A DNA stretch of 64,000 bases. It comes from Streptomyces sp. ISL-66. Lineage in GTDB: Bacteria; Actinomycetota; Actinomycetes; Streptomycetales; Streptomycetaceae. The notes below the pieces were generated by a model. It saw only the letters and a program-made list of their open reading frames with translations, was not told the origin of the DNA and did not search any database. Within the stretch, counting starts at the first letter, position 1, and every line of letters begins with the position of its first letter. Of the stretch, positions 29,444-36,288 are shown piece after piece. Made by a program: the position numbers and the translations under genes. The stretch covers positions 20,865 through 84,864 of the forward strand of contig NZ_JAGGOW010000006.1 of the NCBI RefSeq assembly GCF_018614135.1, written 5' to 3'.

Positions 29444-29899
29444 TCACTTCGTGATGTGGTGGCACTGGCTGACCCGGCGCGTGCCGTTGATGTTGAGATG
29501 CGCGCACGCCCTGCCGTAGCGGGGCAGCGTCTGGGGCGCGTTGTCGCGCATGGGGTGGATCTCGCACTCGGTGTGCGTCTTGCCACGAGAGGTGCGGTAG
29601 GTCTTGTTGTCGGTGTCCGCGTAGGTGAAGTCGATGCGCCAGTTGCAGAAGCCGGCGTTGAGCGCGCCGACGAAGCCGCAGTCGACGCCGGCGTTCTGAT
29701 AGGTGATCTTCTTGCCGTCGCCGCGGATGATGTGGGTGAACATGCAGCCCGTCGGAACCGTCATGGTGACACCGCCGACTTGGTAGTCGAAGCCGGCGAC
29801 GGGCGTAGAGCCGATTGCACCGGCGTGTGCCTCGGCGGGAGGTAAGACGGCCAGTGTGGCCGTGGTGGCGAGAGCGGCAATGATCCGGGCTGTAAACAG
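29444..29899 (-). CDS. Secreted Cys-rich small protein, start codon unclear
   Basis: The frame encodes a clear signal peptide ('KLFTARIIAALATTATLAV', cleavage after 'AEAHA') and a mature part of about 120 residues with several cysteines ('VPTGCMFTHIIRGDGKKITY', 'GVDCGFVGALNAGFCNWRID', 'THTECEIHPM', 'ACAHLNINGTRR'). No ATG, GTG or TTG precedes the signal peptide after the upstream stop; CTG at 29,899 is the best candidate with AAGGGG 13 bases before. So the start is either non-standard or mutated. The first regular ATG (29,764) would remove the signal peptide. It has a TTA codon in the signal peptide, so bldA control is possible. Family not recognised. Confidence 0.55.
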   Translation of the reverse strand: MFTARIIAALATTATLAVLPPAEAHAGAIGSTPVAGFDYQVGGVTMTVPTGCMFTHIIRGDGKKITYQNAGVDCGFVGALNAGFCNWRIDFTYADTDNKTYRTSRGKTHTECEIHPMRDNAPQTLPRYGRACAHLNINGTRRVSQCHHITK

Positions 29900-30279
29900 C
29901 TTGCCCGTCGGTTTCCCCTTCTGGCGGAGTGTGTCTGCAGATCGGAACTCCCGTCATCGGCTAGGGGTTCTGTCTCGCGAGGCAGTCCACTACGAAGAGT
30001 GATCAGCAGATTGGTATGCTGACCACCCGTTACCGTCGCATCCGGATGCTGATCTCGTGCGTGCGCGGTGCATGAGCGGAGGGGCTGTCAGCCCTTGTCT
30101 GCGGGCTCACACCGTCCGCGAGGACGTCCGTCGCCCCACACTCCACGACAGCGGCATCCGCATCGGCGGCGCATGCCGTCAGATCGAGAAGGACTACGGC
30201 CCGCCCCGCCTGTTGAGCTGACTTCCCGTGGTCCTGGCCTCTCGGATGCCGGTCGCGTGCTCGTGCTCGTGCGTGAGCT
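29900..30279. other. Intergenic region with an inverted repeat and a doubtful 49-codon frame
   Basis: GATCAGCA (30,001-30,008) and TGCTGATC (30,047-30,054) form an 8-bp inverted repeat, with another TGCTGA between. A 49-codon plus-strand frame (30,072-30,221) ends 'DSGIRIGGACRQIEKDYGPP' and may be the tail of a decayed gene. Nothing else is supported. Confidence 0.35.
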
Positions 30280-31974
30280 TTATCGCGGCGCTCGGGAGGG
30301 GCTGCGGTGGGGGAGGAAGGTGGCCGGGAGGAGGGAGAGGGCCAGGAGGGTGGCGGCCAGGGCGTACGTGGTGCGGAAGCCCGTGGGGGTGAGGCCCGTC
30401 GCGCCCAGGGTGACCGAGATCAGGGCCGTGCCGATCGAGGCCCAGATCTGGGAGTTGATGCTCAGGATGGTGCTCGCCGCGGTCATGCGCTGCTTCGGGA
30501 GACCTCGGCTCGCGGTCGTCATCGTGGGGAGCAGGACCATGCCCGTGCCGACGCCCATCACGACCGACGCGCCGACGACCCTCCAGGCGGCGACGTCGGG
30601 CGAACCGACCTGGAGCGCGGTCAGGGCCATGCCGAGCGCGCCCAGTGCGATGCCGGTCCGGATCAGCCGGCGCGGCGGGACCTTGTCGATGCGGCGCGAG
30701 GCGATCTGCATGGTGAGGCCGACGGCGAGGCCGACGGGCGCGCCCAGCAGGCCCGCCGCCGTCGCGCTCAGGCCGCGCGCCTGCTGCCAGTACATCGGCG
30801 CGAGCAGCATCGAGCCGAAGTAACCGCAGGTGAACAGTGCGAGCGTGCCGATCCCGACGCCGAAGGGGCGTTCGCGCAGCAGCCGCAGGTCGAGCAGTGG
30901 CTCACGGGTCGTCAGCGCGCGCCTGGCGAAGGCGGCGATGAGTACGAGGCCGGCGAGGGTCGGCAGGAGGGCGTCGGGGGAGGCGAAGGAGCCGTGTTCC
31001 CCGCCCCGGGCCAGTCCGAAGAGGAGGAGGGCGAGGCCGGGCGAGAGCATCAGCAGGCCGGGGACGTCCAGCCTGGGGATGTCCGGCCTGGGGGTGCCCG
31101 GTCGGGGGACGTCCGGCCTGGGGATGTCCGGCCTGGGGGTGCCCGGTCGGGGGACGTCCGGCCCGGGGATGTCCGGCCTGGGGGTGCCCGGCCTGGGGAC
31201 GTCCAGCCTGGGGGCGTCTGCCCTGGAGACGTCCGGCCCGGGGACGTGCGGTCCGGGGGTGGTCGCGGCGCCGTCGTGCGGCCCGTCGGGGTGCAGGAGC
31301 TTTGCGGCGAGGAGTAGTGCGGCCGCGCCGACGGGCAGGTTGACCAGGAAGATCCACTGCCAGGACGCGGCGTCGATCAGCCAGCCGCCCAGCACCGGTC
31401 CGAGCACCGGGCCGACGACGATGGGCAGGCCGAGCAGCGCCATCACCCGCCCGAGCCGGGCCGGATCCGCGGCACGCATCACCATCGCCATGCCGACGGG
31501 CATCAACAGCCCTCCGCCGAGGCCCTGTACGGCACGGAACGCGATCAGGCTGCCTGCGTCCCAGGCGCAGGCGGCGAGCAGCGAGCCGAGGGTGAAGAGG
31601 GTGAGCGCGGTGAGGTAGGTGCGCTTGGCCCCGATCCGGCCCATCGCCCATGCGGCGGTCGGGATGACGGCGGCGAGCGCGAGCGAGTAGGCGCTGGCGG
31701 CCCACTGGATCGTCTCGAGGGAGGAGTGGAAGGCCTCGGAGAGGCGGTGCAGGGCGACGTTGACGATCGTCATGTCGAGGACCGACATGACCGAGCCGAC
31801 GATCACCACCGTTGCGGTGCGGTGGAGTTGGCGGAGAGTGGGTGGCGTGGGGGGATTGGGGGGAGCGAGGGTGGGCTTCCGGGTCGGGTGCGGGTGCGGG
31901 TGCGGGTGCGGGTGCGGGTCCGGGTTCGGCTTCCGGGTCGGGTCCGCTCCGGAGGGGGCCTGCGGCGTACGCAT
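30280..31974 (-). CDS. MFS multidrug exporter, DHA2 (EmrB/QacA) family
   Basis: A 564-residue transporter with about 14 membrane spans. Family marks: 'MSVLDMTIVNVALHRLSEAF' in the first span, 'AVIPTAAWAMGRIGAKRTYL', 'FRAVQGLGGGLLMPVGMAM' (motif C region) and 'GPVLGPVLGGWLIDAASWQW'. The loop after span 6 is enlarged by a Pro-rich pentapeptide array (about residues 240-305) from a DNA minisatellite, and the N-terminus has a Pro-His run. It lies 11 bases after the flavin reductase gene, so both are probably one unit controlled by the divergent TetR regulator. The substrate is unknown; drug or quinone-like export is likely. Confidence 0.88.
   Translation of the reverse strand: MRTPQAPSGADPTRKPNPDPHPHPHPHPHPTRKPTLAPPNPPTPPTLRQLHRTATVVIVGSVMSVLDMTIVNVALHRLSEAFHSSLETIQWAASAYSLALAAVIPTAAWAMGRIGAKRTYLTALTLFTLGSLLAACAWDAGSLIAFRAVQGLGGGLLMPVGMAMVMRAADPARLGRVMALLGLPIVVGPVLGPVLGGWLIDAASWQWIFLVNLPVGAAALLLAAKLLHPDGPHDGAATTPGPHVPGPDVSRADAPRLDVPRPGTPRPDIPGPDVPRPGTPRPDIPRPDVPRPGTPRPDIPRLDVPGLLMLSPGLALLLFGLARGGEHGSFASPDALLPTLAGLVLIAAFARRALTTREPLLDLRLLRERPFGVGIGTLALFTCGYFGSMLLAPMYWQQARGLSATAAGLLGAPVGLAVGLTMQIASRRIDKVPPRRLIRTGIALGALGMALTALQVGSPDVAAWRVVGASVVMGVGTGMVLLPTMTTASRGLPKQRMTAASTILSINSQIWASIGTALISVTLGATGLTPTGFRTTYALAATLLALSLLPATFLPHRSPSRAPR
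31060..31254. repeat. In-frame 15-bp minisatellite inside the exporter gene
   Basis: Thirteen consecutive 15-bp units close to GGGGAYGTCCGGCCT. The first nine form three copies of a 45-bp higher-order unit. In the protein they encode repeated PR(P/L)D(V/I)P-like pentapeptides in a cytoplasmic loop. Because units are multiples of three, length changes keep the frame. Confidence 0.85.
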
Positions 31975-31985
31975 CTTCGTGGCCC

Positions 31986-32660
31986 TCAGCCTTGGTACGG
32001 GCGGGTCGTGCGGGCGGCGCGCAGGACCCGTCCCCACCAGGTCAGTTGGCCGATCATGCCCTTGACCGCGCCTTCGGCCACGGCGGTGTCGCGCGGGGCG
32101 CCGTCCTCGCCGAGGCCCGACCAGGGGCCGTGCAGGCTGACGGAGTCGCGCACGGTCATGGCGTGCAGCTCGGCGAAGATCAGCCGGAGCTGCTCGACGG
32201 CGCGCAGGCCGCCGCCGAGTCCGCCGTAGGAGACGAAGCCGACCGGCTTGGCGTGCCACTGCGCGTGGTGCCAGTCGATGAGGTTCTTCAGGGCGGCCGG
32301 GAAGCTGTGGTTGTACTCGGGGGTGACGACGACGAAGGCGTCGGCGGCCGCGAGGCGCGGGGTCACGTCCGCCAGCGCGGCGGCGGCCCGCGCGCTCGGC
32401 GCGCCGCCCCAGCCGGGCATGGCCAGCGGCAGGTCGATGCCGGCGAGGTCGATGACGTCCATGTCCAGGCCGCCGTGGGTCTGCGCGGCGCGGAGGAACC
32501 ACTCGGTGACGGCGGGGCCCTGGCGGCCCTCGCGGACGCTGCCGACGATGACGGCCACGCGCAGCGGCGCGTTCTCGTGAGCGGCGAGGGCCGTGGCGGT
32601 GGCCGGGGCCGCGGCGGTCGTGGTGGTCGTGGTGGTGGCGGTGGAGTCGGGTGCGGGCAT
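31986..32660 (-). CDS. NADPH-dependent FMN reductase family protein
   Basis: A 224-residue flavodoxin-like oxidoreductase. After a Thr/Ala-rich start the core has 'LRVAVIVGSVREGRQGPAVT' (FMN phosphate loop), 'DVIDLAGIDLPLAMPGWG', 'AFVVVTPEYNHSFPAALKNL' (the PEYNHS signature) and 'KPVGFVSYGGLGGGLRAVEQ'. It probably reduces quinones, azo compounds or flavins with NADPH. It is the first gene of a unit with the exporter, read away from the TetR regulator, suggesting a stress or drug-response pair. Confidence 0.88.
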   Translation of the reverse strand: MPAPDSTATTTTTTTAAAPATATALAAHENAPLRVAVIVGSVREGRQGPAVTEWFLRAAQTHGGLDMDVIDLAGIDLPLAMPGWGGAPSARAAAALADVTPRLAAADAFVVVTPEYNHSFPAALKNLIDWHHAQWHAKPVGFVSYGGLGGGLRAVEQLRLIFAELHAMTVRDSVSLHGPWSGLGEDGAPRDTAVAEGAVKGMIGQLTWWGRVLRAARTTRPYQG

Positions 32661-32720
32661 GGTGGTGGTGTCCCCCTCGGTGGTGGGCGACCGCTCGGTG
32701 CGGCTGCTCCTCCGGTAAAC

Positions 32721-32779
32721 TACAACGGGCGTTGTAAAAAATGCAACGGCCGTTGTACTTCTTGGCCGTTGTACTTCTT
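32721..32779. promoter_or_regulatory. TetR-type operators with a tandem 16-bp duplication
   Basis: Two palindromes with the same ACAACG-N2-CGTTGT core lie in the divergent gap: TACAACGGGCGTTGTA (32,721-32,736) and one at 32,742-32,757 (GCAACGGCCGTTGTA). A third half-site follows because GGCCGTTGTACTTCTT occurs twice in tandem (32,748-32,763; 32,764-32,779). These are typical TetR sites and cover the promoters of both divergent genes. Confidence 0.8.
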
Positions 32780-32793
32780 GTGTGGAGGTTGAA

Positions 32794-33495
32794 GTGAGTG
32801 CGGGCAGCAGCAGGAGCGGCGGCAATAGCCGTACCGGCAGTACCGGCAGTACCGGCAGCCCCAGGAAGCTGGAGAAGCAGATCGCCATCGCGAGCGCGTC
32901 CTGCACGGTCTTCGGCCGCGAGGGCTACGCCCGCGCCTCGGTCGACGCGCTCGCCGCCGCGGCCGGCGTCTCGACCCGCACGCTCTACAACCACTTCCCG
33001 GGCGGCAAGGCGATGCTCTTCGCGACCGTCGTCACCTGGACGTCCACGCGCGTGCGCGACGCGCAGATCGCCATGATGGACGCCATCCTGAACCCCGCAC
33101 GCCCGCCTCGCCCCGACGACGTGGAGCGCGACCTGGTCGCCCTGGCCCACGCGTTCATCGGGCTCATGGCCGACTATCCGGACCACTTCGCGCTCGTCCG
33201 TCACATCCACGCCGAGGCCGACCACGTGCCGCCGGAGGTCCTGGAGGCCTGGACGAACGCCGGACCGGGCCCGGCGGGCCGCGCCCTCGCCGACGCGATG
33301 GCGGGCCTGGCCGCCGCCGGGCTGCTCGACCTGCACGGTGACGCGGCGCTGGTGAGCACGCACTTCATGGCCCTGACCTCGCAGCCCATCCTCCAGCTCT
33401 CCCACTACGGGGTCCTCCCGATCCCGCGGCCCCAAGTGGACCGCCTGGTGACGGGCGGAGTCGCCGCGTTCCTACGGGCCTACCGCGCGGCCTGA
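32794..33495 (+). CDS. TetR-family transcriptional regulator
   Basis: A 233-residue repressor. After a Ser/Gly-rich tail of about 25 residues the DNA-binding domain reads 'QIAIASASCTVFGREGYARA', 'VDALAAAAGVSTRTLYNHFP' and 'GGKAMLFATVV', the TetR helix-turn-helix. The C-terminal ligand domain is helical ('FALVRHIHAEADHVPPEVLE'). GTG at 32,794 is chosen for GGAGG five bases upstream; a GTG four codons earlier lacks spacing. It is divergent from the reductase/exporter unit and should repress it and itself through the palindromes in between. Confidence 0.9.
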   Translation: MSAGSSRSGGNSRTGSTGSTGSPRKLEKQIAIASASCTVFGREGYARASVDALAAAAGVSTRTLYNHFPGGKAMLFATVVTWTSTRVRDAQIAMMDAILNPARPPRPDDVERDLVALAHAFIGLMADYPDHFALVRHIHAEADHVPPEVLEAWTNAGPGPAGRALADAMAGLAAAGLLDLHGDAALVSTHFMALTSQPILQLSHYGVLPIPRPQVDRLVTGGVAAFLRAYRAA

Positions 33496-33559
33496 CCTGC
33501 GCTCCGCGCATCGCACAATGGGTTCGGCGCGCGGGAGTGGACGAGGGAGAGAGCCGAAC

Positions 33560-34147
33560 ATGGACGGTCGGACGACGCGGGGCGGGGTACGGGCGCCGGA
33601 GGGCGGCCCGGACGGGGCGAAGGTGGTCCTGCGGCAGGCGGGCGAGGCGGATCTGGACGTCGCCGCCGAGCTGTTCCGCGGCTACCTGGAGTTCTACGAG
33701 GTGGAGGTCACGGACCCGGACCGGCCGCGCGCCTTCCTGGCGGAACGGCTGCGCGGAGGCGACTCGTTCATCCTGCTCGCCGAGGTCCCGGGCGCGGGCG
33801 CGGTCGGCTTCACGCAGGTCTACCCGATGTACTCCTCGCTCTCCATGCAGGCGTCGTGGCTGCTCGGGGACCTGTACGTGACCCCGCCCGGGCGCCGTAC
33901 GGGCGCGGGCCGCGCGCTGCTGCGCGAGGTGCTGCGCCGGGCGCGGGAGGCCGGGGTGGCGGGCGTACAACTGGAGACGGCGTACGACAACCGCGTCGCG
34001 CAGGGCCTGTACGAGGCGGAGGGTTTCGTCCGGGAGGAGTTCCACGTCTACTTCCACGACCTCGCCGAAGCGGGTTCGGGAGCGGGAGCAGGCGCGGACG
34101 CGGACGCGGACGTGGACGTGGACGTGGACGCGGACGCGGACGTCTAG
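33560..34147 (+). CDS. GNAT-family N-acetyltransferase
   Basis: A 195-residue acetyltransferase. Core: 'VVLRQAGEADLDVAAELFRG', 'SFILLAEVPGAGAVGFTQVY', 'SWLLGDLYVTPPGRRTGAGR' (acetyl-CoA pyrophosphate loop, motif A) and 'AGVQLETAYDNRVAQGLYEA' with 'GFVREEFHVYFHDL'. ATG at 33,560 follows GGGAGAGAG. The C-terminus has an unusual (Asp-Ala/Val)n tail made by a GCGGAC/GTGGAC hexanucleotide repeat (about 34,095-34,145), likely slippage-prone. Substrate not predictable. Confidence 0.88.
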   Translation: MDGRTTRGGVRAPEGGPDGAKVVLRQAGEADLDVAAELFRGYLEFYEVEVTDPDRPRAFLAERLRGGDSFILLAEVPGAGAVGFTQVYPMYSSLSMQASWLLGDLYVTPPGRRTGAGRALLREVLRRAREAGVAGVQLETAYDNRVAQGLYEAEGFVREEFHVYFHDLAEAGSGAGAGADADADVDVDVDADADV

Positions 34148-34164
34148 GTCGTCTGAAGAAGGTT

Positions 34165-34194
34165 GAAACATTCCGGTGCCGCCATCGCGTCGTT
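34165..34194 (+). promoter_or_regulatory. Candidate ECF-type promoter of the sigma factor gene
   Basis: GAAAC (34,165-34,169) and CGTCGTT (34,188-34,194) are separated by 18 bases, like promoters read by ECF sigma factors. Autoregulation would be typical, but the match is short. Confidence 0.35.
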
Positions 34195-34222
34195 GGAGTG
34201 AGGCGGGCGCGAGGGGGAGCGG

Positions 34223-34741
34223 ATGCGGCAGGGTTCCAGGGACGGGTTCCGCGACTTCGCGGAGGGCAGATCGGGTCACTTGTACCGGTCCGCCTGCCTG
34301 CTGACGAGCGGGGACACCCATCTCGCGGAAGATCTCGTCCAGGAGACCCTGGGGCGGATGTACTTGCTCTGGGGCCGGATCAGCCGCATAGACAATCCCG
34401 CCGCTTACGCCCAAACCGTGCTGGTGCGTGCCTTCCTGACGCACCAGCGCCGCCGGTCCTCGGGGGAGCGCCCGGTCGGGGAGTTCCCCGAATCGGGCGC
34501 ACCGGTGGCGGTCGGCGCCGGTGATCCGGCACTGCGGCTGACCCTGCTGCAAGCGCTGGGCGCGCTGGCGCCGAAGGACCGGGCGGTACTGGTGCTGCGG
34601 TACTGGGAGGACCGCAGCGTCGAGGAGACCGCCGACGCGATGAACGTCAGCTCGGCGGCCGTTCGGACCCGCTCCTCGCGGGCACTGGTCCGGCTGCGGG
34701 AGCGGCTGGGTGGCTCGCTCGCGGAATTCGCGCCCCGCTGA
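34223..34741 (+). CDS. ECF sigma factor, SigE (TIGR02983-like) family
   Basis: A 172-residue sigma factor. Region 2 is 'YRSACLLTSGDTHLAEDLVQ' and 'ETLGRMYLLWGRISRIDNPA'; region 4 is 'ALGALAPKDRAVLVLRYWED', 'SVEETADAMNVSSAAVRTRS', 'RALVRLRERLG'. The pattern 'LTSGD.H.AEDLVQ.T' and 'NPAAYA' is typical of the small Streptomyces SigE-family group. It is followed by a single-span membrane protein likely to be its partner. ATG at 34,223 has AGGGGGAG upstream. Confidence 0.88.
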   Translation: MRQGSRDGFRDFAEGRSGHLYRSACLLTSGDTHLAEDLVQETLGRMYLLWGRISRIDNPAAYAQTVLVRAFLTHQRRRSSGERPVGEFPESGAPVAVGAGDPALRLTLLQALGALAPKDRAVLVLRYWEDRSVEETADAMNVSSAAVRTRSSRALVRLRERLGGSLAEFAPR

Positions 34742-34910
34742 GTCGCTGAGTCACTGAGCCGTTGGGTCACGGCGTCGTCGGGGCGGCTTTTGCCCGCTCG
34801 ACCCGGCCGCCCCGCCCGGAGTCCCAGCCGTAGTCCCGGCAGTCTCCGTAGTCCCCGCAGTCCCAGATTCCTCACTCCATGACACCTCTTCACGGAAGGC
34901 TTGATTCCGC

Positions 34911-36209
34911 ATGCCCTTTGAAGACGAGCTCGGCGAAGCCCTCCGGCGTGTGGGGGACGGTTTCACGGCGGACGGCCGCGACCTCGTCGGCGCCGGCGAA
35001 CGGCGCGGACGGCGGCTGGTGGCCCGCCGCCGGGCCGCGGTGGTCGGCGGATCGGCGCTCGCCCTGGCGGTGATCGGCACGGCCGGCGCCTACACGGGCG
35101 GCCTGTTCGGCTCGGACGGTTCCGGCGGCCCCTCGAACGTGGCCACCGCCCCGACGCCGAACTCGCCCACCGCGTCGGCCCCGTCGGCGCCGGGGAATCC
35201 GAAGTCGGGCGAGGGCCGCGACGAGGCGGCGAAGAACCGGGTCGGCAGCGGGGCCGTCACCGCCGATCAGCTGGTCGGCGTACTCAAGCAGCTGCTGCCG
35301 GGCGGCACGGTCACCGAGACCACGGCCCGGGGCACGGCCGAGCTGACCGGACCGATGGTGAGCGGGGTCTTCGACGACGGCAAGGGCAAGAGCTTCATCG
35401 GCGTCGGCCTCTCGCGCGTGGACCCGAACGGCGAGACGGCCGCCCAGATGGTGCAGTGCCCGTCCAGGACCTTCCTCGATTACGACAGTTGCACCTCGGA
35501 GAAGCTCTCGGACGGGTCGACGCTCAAGCTCTTCCAGGGCTACGAATACCCCGACCGCCGGGAGGACACGAAGAACTGGCGCGCCACGATGGTCACCCCG
35601 CAGGGGTACCTGGTCGATGCGCAGGAGTTCAACGCGCCCGCCGAGAAGGGCAAGCCCACCACCCGGAGCACGCCTCCGCTGACGCTCGCGCAGCTGAAGA
35701 CCTTCACGACCTCCCCGCTGTGGCTGCCCGCCCTGACGGACCTGCCGGCCGCGCCCGCGGAGCCGGTGACACCCAGGACGCCGGGGCCGAAGGCGGCCGA
35801 CGCGATGGAGCAGCTGCTGAGCGGGTACGGGATCCCGGTCGTCAGCAAGGAGGACTTCGACGCGGAGCTCGGCTACCTCGTGCTCGACGACGGCAAGGGC
35901 CAGTCCCTGGCCTCCCTCCAGATCCAGCCCGACAGCAAGAACCGCCCGGGGATGTGGAACGAGCTGTTCGTGGGTGCGCAGACGCTGCCGGACGGGACGA
36001 AGATCGTGACCCACCAGCGGCGCGGCGAGTCGGCCGGCGCGGACTGGTGGAGCGTGGAGGTGCTCCGGAAGAACGGCACCCGGGTGATCGTGTCGGCGTA
36101 CAACACCAAGACGCTGAAGGGGGCGCCGACCCGGCCGGACCCGGCGCTCACGATGGAGCGGCTGAAGGAGATCGCGACGAGCCCGAAGTGGACCGAGTTC
36201 GGTTACTGA
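34911..36209 (+). CDS. Single-span membrane protein, probable partner of the sigma factor
   Basis: A 432-residue protein: a cytoplasmic N-terminus ('MPFEDELGEALRRVGDGFTA' then an Arg-rich segment), one membrane span ('AAVVGGSALALAVIGTAG', residues 42-59), a Pro/Ser/Asn-rich linker and a large extracytoplasmic part with two similar halves ('GVFDDGKGKSFIGVGLSRVD' and 'YLVLDDGKGQSLASLQIQPD'). This layout is common next to SigE-type genes in Streptomyces, where such proteins act as anti-sigma-like sensors. Pairing and topology support that here; there is no classical zinc anti-sigma motif. Confidence 0.7.
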   Translation: MPFEDELGEALRRVGDGFTADGRDLVGAGERRGRRLVARRRAAVVGGSALALAVIGTAGAYTGGLFGSDGSGGPSNVATAPTPNSPTASAPSAPGNPKSGEGRDEAAKNRVGSGAVTADQLVGVLKQLLPGGTVTETTARGTAELTGPMVSGVFDDGKGKSFIGVGLSRVDPNGETAAQMVQCPSRTFLDYDSCTSEKLSDGSTLKLFQGYEYPDRREDTKNWRATMVTPQGYLVDAQEFNAPAEKGKPTTRSTPPLTLAQLKTFTTSPLWLPALTDLPAAPAEPVTPRTPGPKAADAMEQLLSGYGIPVVSKEDFDAELGYLVLDDGKGQSLASLQIQPDSKNRPGMWNELFVGAQTLPDGTKIVTHQRRGESAGADWWSVEVLRKNGTRVIVSAYNTKTLKGAPTRPDPALTMERLKEIATSPKWTEFGY

Positions 36210-36288
36210 GCTGGGGGACTGGGGCCGGGCCCGGGCTCGGTTCCGGTTCCGGCATCGGTTCCGGTTCCGGTTCCGGCGGTGGTCCGGG

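Noticed and set aside
31060..31254. CRISPR array
   Set aside because: Units are contiguous 15-bp coding repeats without spacers, and no cas genes are present. No CRISPR-like array was seen anywhere in the window.
30280..33435. A 1051-codon minus-strand open frame
   Set aside because: It joins the real MFS gene to antisense of the flavin reductase and TetR genes. The extra part is Arg/His/Gly-rich. Only 30,280-31,974 is protein-like.
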